NCBI GenBank assembly: GCA_002989075.1
Contig: PSQN01000011.1
Coordinates: 310,001-374,000, forward strand
Length of the DNA: 64,000 bases
DNA from: Arthonia radiata
Taxonomy: Eukaryota; Ascomycota; Arthoniomycetes; Arthoniales; Arthoniaceae
Reading direction: 5' to 3'
Numbering within the stretch: position 1 is the first letter of the stretch; each line of letters opens with the position of its first letter. Under the pieces are notes generated by a model that saw only the letters and a list, made by a program, of their open reading frames with translations, had not been told where the DNA came from and did not search any database. Of the stretch, positions 1 to 10,329 are shown in pieces. Position numbers and translations under genes: made by a program.

Positions 1-3000
1 GGCGTTTTGTACCCGATACAGGCACTATAAATACCTAGTAATACCTTTTAGACTAGTAAACGCCCCTGCTACGTTCTAGGTATATATCTACAAAGCTATA
101 GACAATCTTGTTGATACCGTATATATCGTTTATATAGACAATATCTTAATTTTCTCTAAAGACGAGGAAAGCTATAAAGGCTATATCAAAGAAGTTCTAC
201 GAAGGCTCCGTAAATAGGGTTTATTTGCAAAGCTGTTTAAGTATTAATTTTACATTACTAAGGTTTCTTTCCTAGGGTTCACCGTAAGAGTTAATAGTGT
301 CGAAATAGACCCAGAAAGGGTACAAACTATAGCCGAATAGCTAGTCTCTACCACCGCAAAGCAGATTCTGTTCTTCCTGAGATTTATAAACTTCTATCGG
401 CGATTTATCTACAGATTTAGCCGCATCGTAGCGTCAATAAACATACTAACGAAAGATATTAAGTTTGTCTAGGGTAAAGCCTAACAAAAAGCTTTTAAAG
501 CGCTAAAGCAAGCCTTTATAAATATACTAGTGCTAACGTACTTTAATCCGGCACTGTCAATCGTTTTAATAACTAACGCATTAAACTTTATAATAGCAGA
601 TATCTTACTTCAGCTAAGGAGAGATAGCCGATTGCTATTGCCGTTGAACATTAACTTAGGCTTACCTACACTAAATATAGCGGACACCGTCTAAACTAGT
701 ACTGATAATAAGGCGGACACATACCTACATCCGGTAGCGTTCTTTTTAAAGAAATTTGTAGACGCTGAGCTAAGATATAATACCTATAACAAAGAGCTTA
801 TAGCAATATAGGCTAGCTTTAAGTACTAGCGCTATTACCTTATTAATGTACAGTACTTAGTAAAGATCGTAACAGACTACAATAATCTACGGTATTTTAT
901 AACAACAAAAGTATTGTCTCGCCGATAGGCGCGCTGGGCAAAAGACCTGTTAGCATTTAACTTTAAAATACTATACCGTATAGATAGCAAGAACCTAGCA
1001 GACGCGCCGTCGCGCCGTCTAGATTACAAGAATTTGCGTAGAGTAAAGGAAGACAACGTTAACAAGATATTGCCGAGTCTACAGCAGAAGCTTAAGAGAG
1101 GTGCTACTTTGCCTAGTACTAGGGAAAAGCCCCCTAGCCCAGAAGAAGGTATAATTGCTGTCTTAATTATATTGCTTAAAAATTAGTTTAAACACTATTA
1201 GCGGTTTGGCCACCGACTTAAAACCCTGAACGCGACTGTAACCTAAATCGAGGGCAGATTAGAGTTAGATACAGACCTTATGTAGGACGCCTAGGAGCAA
1301 GAAACGCGTCTGTCTTTCTCTACTAATATAGAGTCTTTTCTGGTAGCTCTCGTATTACGAGTTAAAGTAGTTGCAGCTACCGCTCTCAAAACAGCTTACA
1401 ATAATACTTCTCGGGGTCTCGCGACCCTAATCCTCGAAGCTCAGTAGAGGAACGCCTTTATAAAGTAGAAAGTATTGGAGTTAAAATTATTGGCTAAGAC
1501 TAAAGATCAGCAGAGTAATAAAACGGCAATAGATCGCCGTTAAGCTGGTATAAGAAAGCGCCGTACGAGTCGAATCGACTTAGATACTCTAATAGAACCT
1601 AACTTAGACTCTAAGTCTCTAAAGCACGTAGAATAGTTAATCGATAGTTACAGGTTGTTGCGCTAAGGTAGTAAAATCTAGATATTAGAATACTTTACGT
1701 TAAAGCTTAAAATTATAAGCAGAAATTATAATAATAAGCTTGTTGGCTACTTTAAGGTCAAGAAGACCCTTAAAATCCTAAGATATAAATATGTGTAAGA
1801 AAAGATAGCAACGTATATTAAGAACTTTGTTGCTAAATATAATATATACTAACGAACAGCCGTAAAGAGGTATAAGCTATACGGCGAAATAGCGGCGATG
1901 TTAGTTCTAATTGGCCCCTTTAAGGACCTATTCTTAAACTTTATTATTAAACTACCGATAGTTTTTTTAAAGAACGGGAACATTGTTGATTCAATTTTTG
2001 TAGTCGTAAACCGCTTCTCTAAGTTTGTAACCTATATTCTAGTTAGTAAAACTATAGATGTTATAGAGCTAATAGAAGTGCTTTATAAACACTAGGCGAA
2101 AACGTTAGAATTCCCGAGAAGCCTCTTGTCTAATAGAGAATCTATGTTTACTAGCTTATATTAAAGCACCTTCTACCAGCATTTGGCCGTAAAACGAAGA
2201 TTAAGTACAGCATTTTACCCTTAAACTAATAGCCAAACCGAGCGCTAGAACCAGAAGCTTAAAAACTACCTGCGTATCTATATCTCTTAGGATTAAGATA
2301 ATTAGTATAAGTATCTAGAAGAAGCTGCTTTTGCGTATAATTTAAAAGTTTATTTATCGACAAAAATTTTGCCGATTGAATGTACGTTCGGTCGCGTTGC
2401 AGACGTACTAGACGGCGCGCCGCTGCTAGATCGATACTATACCGTAGTTAAGCTAAACAACCCTTCTATTAGTAAGGACACCTCTCGTTAAGGGGAAAGG
2501 TAGCCTAGGCTAGAACATCCTATAGTAGTTAAGTATATAGAAGAACGCCTTCTCTGCTAACAAGAAATAAAGCAGCAGCTAGAGAAAGCTTAGCGTCTAT
2601 AAACAGAATAGTACAATACTAAGTACACACTAAAACACTATGCAGTAGGTAACTTAGTGCTGCTGTTGTTAAAGAACCTTAAGACAAAGAGGCCAATAAA
2701 GAAGCTTAACGATCGAAGCTTAGGACTATTTAGAATCCTTAAGAAAGTAGGTAAACAAGCTTACTAGCTGGCACTACTAGACTCTTACCGCATCTACTCT
2801 GTCTTCTATGTGTCCTTACTAGAGCCATATCGCCGTCGGCTCGATACAGAACCGCCTAATCCGGTCGAAGTCGATAGTAATAAAGAATAGCTCGTTGAGG
2901 CGATTTGCTTTAAGGTTAAGAATAAAGACTAGTATTGGACCAAGTAGCAGGGGTGGTTAGAGGCAAATAACACGATGGAGCTGCGGGCATATCTTAAAGA

Positions 3001-3070
3001 CTCTAACGCCCTTAAGAAATTTAAGAAGCGTAAAGACGCTGAGCCGAGAGGCAAGCGTCTAAGACAAACT
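1..3070 (+). mobile_element. Ty3/gypsy chromovirus, 3' part of pol (RIP-degraded, cut by window edge)
   Basis: The plus strand reads, through many TAG/TAA stops, as the second half of a gypsy polyprotein. The window opens inside reverse transcriptase (PFRLVNAPATF near 45-95). The catalytic box follows at about 120-150, read as YIDNILIF, so the second Asp of YxDD is lost. RNase H follows at about 480-1,020 (AFFLKKFVDAELRYNTYNKE, then DSKNLADAPSRRLDY). Integrase core motifs lie at about 1,900-2,600 (GPFKDLFLNFI and LSNRESMFTS, the latter from a SDRGSQF-type box). A chromodomain-like stretch at about 2,880-3,065 (VKNKDxYWTKxQGWLEANNT) ends the frame. A 65-codon open stretch at 1,898-2,095 is only a surviving piece of integrase. 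This family differs from the gypsy copies further right. It is non-functional. Confidence 0.85.
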
Positions 3071-5269
3071 AGACAACGCGGATAAGAAAGAGCTACAAGC
3101 CTACGCAATTAGCCTACAATATAACGCTAAAGAGAAGGTAGATTACCTAAAGTACAGTTCTAAACATAGAATTGGTATAGTATTAAACTTTAAGACTATT
3201 TATATATAATTATAAAGCTTAAGCTATAAGAAAGCTAAAATAAGACTTATATAGGGAGAAAATATAGAACTATTCCGATAGGCCAAGGAAAACTACTTAT
3301 ACAGACTAAAACCTTAGCCGAACAAAAGGTAGAAAACTATAAGAAGACTACCTAAACTGGTACCGAAGTTAGTACGGATCGGCGGTATAATACTACTTAA
3401 CCTAGCCGCGACCACCGTTAACGCGGTCCCAAATCTAATCAACTAGACCTACTATAGCTAGCTCGTAAGAAGCCTTATTCGTAGACAGCTAAGGGCCGTA
3501 CAACTCTATATCAGAATTAAAGCTCTAACGTAGCACCTTAATGCGCTTAAAATCGTTAGTATCGGCCTACTCGACCGACTTAGTGCCTAAACCGCGCTGC
3601 CAGGCCTATAGCTAAACGTAAAAGGTACGAAGCAGAGTAAGATAGTCGTTATAGAAAGACTCTTTGTTATTTTAGACGTCCTCGCTAGAGGTTAAGAAGA
3701 AGTTAGCGCGTACAAGGAGGTTATAGGCACGTCTCTATCGAGTAGAGACCTAGCACATATTAATATAGAGTCAATTAGTATTTAAGACGGGGGAGTATTA
3801 GACTTACTATCTTATACTTATCTTCTAACCTCCTAACACTAGTATAGCGAGCATACTTAGCGTACTACCCCTTAAGCTACTTATAGGTCTAGTCCTCGTA
3901 ATGCTTAAAATCGGAGTTCGCGGAAGGACTACTACGTACAGCTATGTCGCTAAATAAGGCCTTTATGCAACGGCAGCATACTAGAACGTAAGCCTCTAGC
4001 TAAGGCTGAATTAACGCAAGTACGGCGCGAAAAGCGGGATTCGAGGAGGTAGACCGGCGAGACTTTATAGGCGACTCGGGCTTATAAGCAGTGCCGCGGT
4101 AATAGAGAGAACGAACGATCTTGTTATCGTCGGAGTCGTCTTTACGGACGTAACGCTTTCAACGAGTTAGAATGCTAACAGTTAGACTAAGACAAAGCAA
4201 TAAGAGATAGAAGACTTATAAGAAGTCGTAAGAGTTAGAGACACGCTACCTAATTCGGGAGAGCGTAGAACAGAAGAAGCCGCAGATAATTTAGAAATTA
4301 GTAAAGCAACCTTAGAAGCTTTCTTCTTACAGGCGTTATAAAGAAGAGCTTTAGAATTAACAGCGGCTTTAGAGTCCTTAATGCCGCGAGTTAAGCGGCG
4401 AGTTAGCGCTTTAAGAGAGCTCGCTTCAGCAGCGGGTTTGTTAATAAAGTTGAAACCTGATATAGTAGAGATTATAAAGGTAAATTAAAGGCAATCTAAC
4501 ACTAAATTAGCTACAAACTTATTACTTAAGAAGAGAAGTAAAGGCCTATTAAAGAAGAGAAGCTTGTAGGCTAAGCAGAAGAGTATAATAATGTTAAAGA
4601 AAGAAAGAGAAAGTTTAAAAGAGCAAGAGCCTTGTTTTATACCTATTGTCAGGTACCGATAATAAAGCTTCCGCCTATAGATACAGATTTAGAAGCAAAG
4701 AAGCCTATTTACGTAGGTTGCTACTACCTATAGGGGCAATTAATCGGTAAAAGCGTGCATAAGAGTATACAAAAGAACGCAAAATTAGGTAAAAATAATA
4801 TAAAACCTTACTACCGAGCTTATAACTTAGGCTCGGGAGCTTTAAATTAAAAGTAAAGCTTAGCACTATAACTCGGTGCTGCAGAAAACTAGTACCGAAC
4901 GACGCGCAGGATAATAGTAAGCAACATTACTCTTTTCCCGACTAAACGTAGATATAAGCTAGCGGATTTTTAACGAGGTTGTTGCTCTACGTAAGACAAT
5001 AAATAGAAGGTACAATAGAGATAGCGGATTGCACTCAGATCGAGGACAATCTTCCTTAAGGGGGAAGGTAGTTGTAATGCATAGACGTCTCGATAACAAA
5101 TTAGAACAGAATGTTGTCTATTTAGAAAGGCTGCGATCCTTGGAAGATATCTTCTCTTTAGTAGACGCATTCCTTTCTAGTCTCCTTAATAATTAGCTTG
5201 AACACTAGTAGAGCCTATCTAGGCCCTTTTTGCTACCTGACTGCTCCCTGCCCTACACCCAGATTACAG
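3071..5269. other. Unassigned AT-rich RIP-type stretch, possible gypsy 3' end
   Basis: No recognised gene. A purine run (GACGGGGGAG, about 3,786-3,795) followed by TATTAG could be the polypurine tract and a mutated TG start of the 3' LTR of the preceding gypsy element, but no LTR partner is in the window. From 4,261 to about 4,490 one plus-strand frame is almost stop-free and reads as a basic, leucine-rich segment (containing LESLMPRVKRRVSALRELA). I cannot assign it to a family. A 66-codon open stretch on the minus strand at 4,970-5,170 has no recognisable similarity. Confidence 0.4.
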
Positions 5270-5357
5270 CTTAAGTATTGTACTAGTCTTAAGCTAGTCT
5301 CGTCTTTCTACTCTTTATAGTAGTATCCTTCTTCTTCCCTGCACCTTATTTTTAACA
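5270..5357 (+). repeat. Truncated Copia LTR, 3' end only
   Basis: This matches the last ~90 bp of the 507-bp Copia LTR seen complete at 16,117-16,623: the segment from AGTATTG through CTTCTTCTTCCCTGCACC to the terminal TTTTTAACA. The 5' part is absent. Confidence 0.75.
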
Positions 5358-5479
5358 ATCTCCGGCCTTATTACAATAACGTAAGGGCTACTACAGCTAT
5401 CTCGTTCAATATTGCCTATATTGTAGAACGTTAATATAACCTTTGTTTCTAGTAGCTTTAGTTTAGATATAGATTACAG

Positions 5480-7145
5480 TAGACTAGCGGGCGTTTCCGT
5501 CGTACCGCGCGTCGACCTTCGTAATAGAAGTACGTTACTATGACTCAATATAAGGCTAGATAGACTAATACGTTTATAAATCTAAACACTACTAATACTT
5601 AAGTCTTCTTAGAAAATAATTTGCGAAACAGTATAATAAGCTTTATAGCTAGAATTAACGGGTTTCTAGAAATATCCAATAACTTAAGTAAAAGCTAACT
5701 CTACTACGCAGACAAACATATTTCTATAAAGAGTAGGCTCCGTTGTATTCTTAGGTCAACGAACCTCGACGTTAAACGAGAACCTATTCTTATAGAGAAG
5801 AATAACTTACTCGAAGAGTTATACTTATAGGTCTTCAAGCAAGATACTTTTAAGACCTAGTAGACTAGCGAAGAGCAGGCTAATATCCTCTAGATATACA
5901 GCGATCCTAGTAAGGGTAAGACTATAATTATAAACACTGCGATCGACGAGATCTTCTGTCGGCTGGGATAAAGCACGGACGTAGAAGTATTTGTTTACTT
6001 CTTCTGCTAGTAGCAAGAGCTACGCCTTAATACCGCCGCTACTGTACTTAAGGGTTTTCTATATTCCTTAGCCTTAATATATAATGTCGTCGTAAACAAA
6101 CTATAAGAGTTAGTATCGAACGAAAGCGACCCAACTTTTTAGGCGCTTTAGCATTAGCTCGGTAAATTGCTAGAGATCTACTCTCTATTCTAAGTATACC
6201 TACTCGTTAACGCCTTAAATAAATATATTAGCGGCCTTGAGGAGCTTCTTAATCTTGTAATCTGCTTATTAACTCGTACAGATGTTCGTTAGCTAGTAAT
6301 AAGTCGAAACGAAGCGTATATTCGAGAGCTTTTAAAAGATAGTTTGCATACTATTTATAATAGTCTTAAACTTAACTTTTCGAATATATCTGTAGCTGTC
6401 TATAATTTTATTAATACGAAAGTACGAGACCTATCGCGGCGCAAGAAGTATAGCTTATACTTAGAGTTAAAGGTACGAGACTATCTAATAAACAATACGT
6501 ACGATATATTTCTATAGGTTGCTTTAGTCTGCAAGAAGCTCGAGAAGCGCCGTATAGAGCTTGCTATAGCAGCGCTTACGCTCTTTCTCTACGGTCTTAA
6601 GCGTCTATATAATTGTATATTAACGTAGATCGACAAATAAGACAATAAAGACGCTAGACTCTGCCAACAGCTTTTAAGATTCGTTACTGTAGCAATTAAC
6701 TCTTAGAAGCTATACGTGTTGCCTGCCCTATTAAAATTTCTAGAAGATATATAAGATAATGTATAGAGTATTAGAGAGCTTATTAAACGATACAGCTCGT
6801 TCCTAATTATACGACGCGATATAGTTTATTTTGTCTATTAGTTAGCTGCCGACTTCTTTACTACTAGCATTAGAACGCGTATATTTTGTAACGGGTACTA
6901 AGATTAACACAAGAGGATAACTAGTATCTATATAGACTAAATAAAGAAGACATTAAGCAAGAATCTTTGTAACCTTCGTTCTCCCAGAACTCTCTTAATA
7001 GAGACCGACAACATAATGCTCGATACATTTCTAGCCAACTAGACGTAATACGCGTGTTGCTATTGGTTAAAATATACTAAGAAAGGTATTTTTATCGAGG
7101 CAGCAGCGGCTAGACTTAAGAGTAAGAATACGATATAAGGCTTCT
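5480..7145 (+). pseudogene. NACHT-type fungal NLR (HET-E/NWD-like), RIP-inactivated relic
   Basis: One plus-strand frame reads as the nucleotide-binding core of a fungal STAND receptor, with in-frame stops almost all TAG/TAA. Order: a pre-NACHT segment ending TSEEQANIL; the P-loop at about 5,895-5,930 (SDPSKGKT, from GDPGKGKT); a Walker B-like DALNKYISGLEELL (from DALDEC) near 6,210-6,260; the sensor-type LVISRNEAYIRELL; then YDIFLxVALVCKKLE and a winged-helix-like region with FVYxLAADFF (from VHQSAADF). It ends at YACCYWLKYTKKG, just before a solo Copia LTR. The C-terminal sensor repeats (WD40, ankyrin or TPR in this family) are not seen beyond the LTR. The family detects non-self or damage and triggers heterokaryon-incompatibility-type cell death. 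This copy is dead. Confidence 0.85.
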
Positions 7146-7652
7146 TGTTAAAAAGGTGCAGGAAAGAAGAAGAATACTACTACAAAGAGTAGAAAGACGA
7201 GACCAGCTTAAAATTAGTGCAATACTTAGGCTTAGTACAGGTACAATGTTTAGTAGCAAGGAGAAGCTATTATTATATTGTCTGTCTTATTAGCTAGAAT
7301 TCTCTAAAGAGATCTTAGCTTATATATCTAAGTTTAGCGGTCTGTATAGAACTTACTAAATATCTATCCTTTTAATAAAAGCTAGATAACCTATAACTTA
7401 CCGCATAAGACGGTAATTCTGTCTATCTAAAACTATTAGTTTTTAAGTTTATTCCGTATTGTCTTAGACTACGGGCCAGCTGTCTAAAATAAGTCGTATA
7501 ATGCTTCTTTTTGTTCTAGATCTAGGCTACTAGGCCCAACCCTTTAGATAAAAGGCTTGTTCTATTCTAGACTAAAATAGCTGGTAGGACCTGTTCGATA
7601 CTCTAGGCCCCTAAGGGTTCCGGCTAACCAGCTAGTTGGTTAATTTCCAACA
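7146..7652 (-). repeat. Solo Copia LTR (507 bp)
   Basis: TG...CA-bounded repeat in minus orientation. It starts TGTTAAAAAGGTGCAGG on the plus strand and ends AATTTCCAACA. It is the same family and length as 16,117-16,623 and the LTR at 59,657-60,164. No Copia coding sequence adjoins it, so it is a solo LTR left by LTR-LTR recombination. The flanking pentamers CTTCT and AGTAT do not match, so no target duplication can be claimed. It sits directly at the end of the recognisable NLR relic. Confidence 0.85.
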
Positions 7653-8702
7653 AGTATATATATTGCTTCCGGCTCCGGAGTACAAGCTCTCCGAGGAAGA
7701 TAGCAATCGTTATAGCAAGAACGCGTAGAATACGTACAGAAAAAGCTCTAACGCTATTACTAGCTCTACTTCAGCCTGTCTTTCGCCTTTAATTTAGATA
7801 CTGCTGCCAGCTTCGGAAAGCAACCTTTGAATGCCAATAAGCTTTAATCCTTAAATCTAGCTCTATCTTGTATGTCTACAGGCGTTAGTTACGGGCTTTA
7901 TACTAGCGACAACGCTTACAGTAAACGAGCGAAATACAAGCTATAATACCTACTGCAAAGTCGTATTAACTTACGTAAAACTACTATATTCAACTAGAGT
8001 TGGATCGCGTTCCGGCAAAACTTAAACACTACTCGGTTACAAATAAGCGTCAATAGGATTTAAAGCCTTACTATATATAATATCTAGACTAGCTCCTCTT
8101 GTCGGCGCTCAAGCTCTAATTATACATTTTACGAGCTGTCTCGTAATTGCCTACCGTATACAGAGCTAAAGCTAACGAGCTTTATAGTAGCGTTGTCCTG
8201 CAGAGACAAGCCCGAGGGTAAATACCCCCGGTCTCTTAGTCCTTGCTAGCGATTAACTGCTTCCTATAGGTCTCTAAATAGTTGCGCAAGCCTCGCTCTG
8301 TAGGCAAAGATACGAGGCATGTACCGTTATACATACGTTAACCGCTATATGTATTATAATACAAGACCGCCAATCGGGTGATCTATTACTATATTAAGCA
8401 CTATATAAGCTAGAGCTGAAGCCTATATGTAGCGTGCGGGTCTACAGGCTATATACCAAGAGGGATGCGCTTTCCTGCTTAGATGCAGTAGAGCAGAAAA
8501 TTGTGCTCTTAATTTTGTAGCGTTACTTATAAGGTCTTAATACTGTAGAATAACGCGTTCTATACATACAAGTTGCCGCTATGCGCCGATGCACCTCTCT
8601 AACGATATAATTTTGCAGCTAAGGAAATACTGAGTTTTCTTAGTAGTAGGCACAATTACCTTACGTTTCTTATGTAGTATACGTACCTTAATCTCAACTA
8701 AT
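7653..8702. other. Unassigned AT-rich RIP-type stretch
   Basis: Both strands were read. Neither gives a family I recognise, and no continuation of the NACHT receptor (WD40, ankyrin or TPR repeats) is visible after the solo LTR. The minus strand has a semi-open, Gln/Arg/Leu-rich reading at about 7,700-8,330 that may be a decayed host gene. Confidence 0.4.
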
Positions 8703-9049
8703 ATGGCTGCGTCTAATAGTGCACTCGACTATCTAAAGGCGCATTCTCTTATTAATTAAAACTTACTAAGCGAAGTACTAATCAAGATTCTAAAATCTAT
8801 CTCTAACTTTTAGACGCTATTCTCTTTTATTCGCGCATCTTACGGTATCTATAATGTCTATAAGGAGTATAAAGAGTAGGTACTTGGCGCCGTCTTTAAA
8901 CATCTTATCGATCCGAAGCTTGAGAGCGATGTTGCTTCGCTTAAGTCTATTAAAAACAGTTGTATTGAGCTTGTATATTTAGTACCTTTAGAGTTTAATG
9001 TTGAGGCATCTTACTGTACTTAAGATGTAAGAAAGACATTAAGTATTAC
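8703..9049 (+). pseudogene. F-box-like fungal protein, N-terminal relic cut by gypsy LTR
   Basis: From the ATG at 8,703 the frame reads MAASNSALDYLKAHS, then LLSEVLIKILKSIS, then LFSFIRASYGIYNVYKEYKE and VLGAVFKHLI. This is the pattern of a large fungal F-box-like family: leucine-rich 'LP.EVL..IL..I', then an 'IRAS...Y.V......IL..V' helix pair. Three in-frame stops (TAA, TAG, TAG) sit where Gln or Trp would be expected. The frame is cut at 9,050 by the LTR of a minus-strand gypsy element, so the C-terminal part is lost or displaced. Family assignment rests on pattern recognition only. Confidence 0.5.
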
Positions 9050-9520
9050 TGTAACGCCGGTTGCTGGGAGAACCGAACTAAGGCTTACTTACCTTGTATG
9101 CTTATTAACCTTAGTAAGGGGTGTCTTGTATGCTAAAGACTAAAAGGTAGGAGAGGCGAGACAGATTATAAAGAGTAAGAGAAGCTTAACTAAAGTAAAT
9201 AGAAGGTAAAGTACGTTACTTAAATATAGTTAAAAAACTTATATTTAAATCTTAAGTTAATAAACTAAAGTTTATTTTAAGGTCGGTTATTAGTTTAATT
9301 ATATAGTTTAAGGTATATAAAGAAGTTTCTCTATATTTATTAATTTAATAATATCTATGTTAGGTTTATAAAGAATATAGGCCTTTATAGCTGTTTTATT
9401 TAATAATGTCTATATCGGGTTTATAGACTTAGTCGGAAATAATGCTGGTAGAGCTAAGATAACTAGCAGTAGTTAACGCTTAAACGTACGTTAAGCCGTT
9501 TAGAACTAGTATTTATAATA
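9050..9520 (-). repeat. 3' LTR of gypsy copy 1 (variant A, 471 bp)
   Basis: Starts TGTAACGCCGGTTGCTGGG on the plus strand and ends TATTTATAATA (from TATCCGTAACA by C-to-T and G-to-A changes). It has the same length as the partner LTR once the Copia insertion is removed. The element-internal side (9,521 onward) carries a purine-rich tract on the element strand (AAAAAAGAGAAGATTG), the expected polypurine primer site. Confidence 0.85.
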
Positions 9521-9706
9521 CAATCTTCTCTTTTTTAGTTAAATTGTCCTTAATTGACTCTTAGCTCGTTAAATACCTATAAGTTATATATTGTCTCTCC
9601 TTCTGTAACTAATCTGTAAGTCGTTATACCTCGTATAAAGTCCGTTGCTGTAAGTCCTAATAAGAAGTATAGCTAATACCTGTTGATTAAAGCCTATAGT
9701 ATTAAA

Positions 9707-10315
9707 ATGCCTTCTTGTTCTAGATATGTGTCGACTAGGGAAAGGTATATAGTTTAGTTTAGAAAGGCGACGTGTTTAGTATGTACTTGGGACAGGAAGA
9801 GTTGTAATTTACGGGTATTAATAGCAGATAGTATGCCCTGTTGTTGTCTTTCTATAATGCCTGAAACTAACTTAGTTGTAGCGCGTTTAGTTTATTCTCA
9901 ATATTCCTCTCAGTCGGCTGCCCTTTAGCGTACAAAACGTTAATTATGCGCGTTAAAGTTCTAGACAGCAGCGTTAATTGCAGCTGTGTAGCGTAACCAA
10001 TTTAAGGTCTAAAAGTTAAAAGAGAAGATTAAAAAGACTTGTGCGCGGATAGCAGCAAAGTTAGCTTAAAATAAGTTGTTGAAGTAAGAGAAGTTTACTG
10101 CGTTAATAGCTAGTAGCGATATATTTAAATGTCCGAGCGGGTTATTTATTAACTTTTGGAGTAACCTCTACTCAAAGTTGGGTAGCGGTCCTATAACGTA
10201 GTAAGCTGGTTTGTTTGTAGATAATCTAGATACCGGTAAGGCGCACTAGATAGTAAATTAGAGTGTTGGTGCTGCTATAACCGACTAATATTTTAGTTTT
10301 AATATTGTTAAATAG
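9707..10315 (+). pseudogene. Antisense Zn2Cys6-like ORF of gypsy copy 1 (609 bp, RIP-degraded)
   Basis: On the strand opposite to gag-pol, between the chromodomain end and the 3' LTR, an ATG-initiated frame runs 203 codons to TAG without a frameshift. Inside it are only TAG/TAA stops of RIP type. Residues 4, 7, 14, 23, 26 and 33 read C, Y, Y, C, C, C; both Tyr codons are TAT, one transition from TGT. This is the C-x2-C-x6-C-x8-C-x2-C-x6-C spacing of a Zn2Cys6 binuclear cluster. A Lys/Arg/Leu-rich, probably coiled-coil middle follows (KLKEKIKKTCARIAAKLA). The C-terminus (AGLFVDNLDTGKAH, then SVGAAITD) is shared with the copies at 57,084-57,692 and 63,072-63,680. Identical length in three copies argues for a real element gene. 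Its function is unknown; DNA or RNA binding is an inference. Confidence 0.75.
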
Positions 10316-10329
10316 TGTCTTTATAGTTA

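Noticed and set aside
7653-8702. Continuation of the NACHT receptor beyond the solo LTR
   Set aside because: Neither strand shows WD40, ankyrin or TPR units, so continuity could not be supported.
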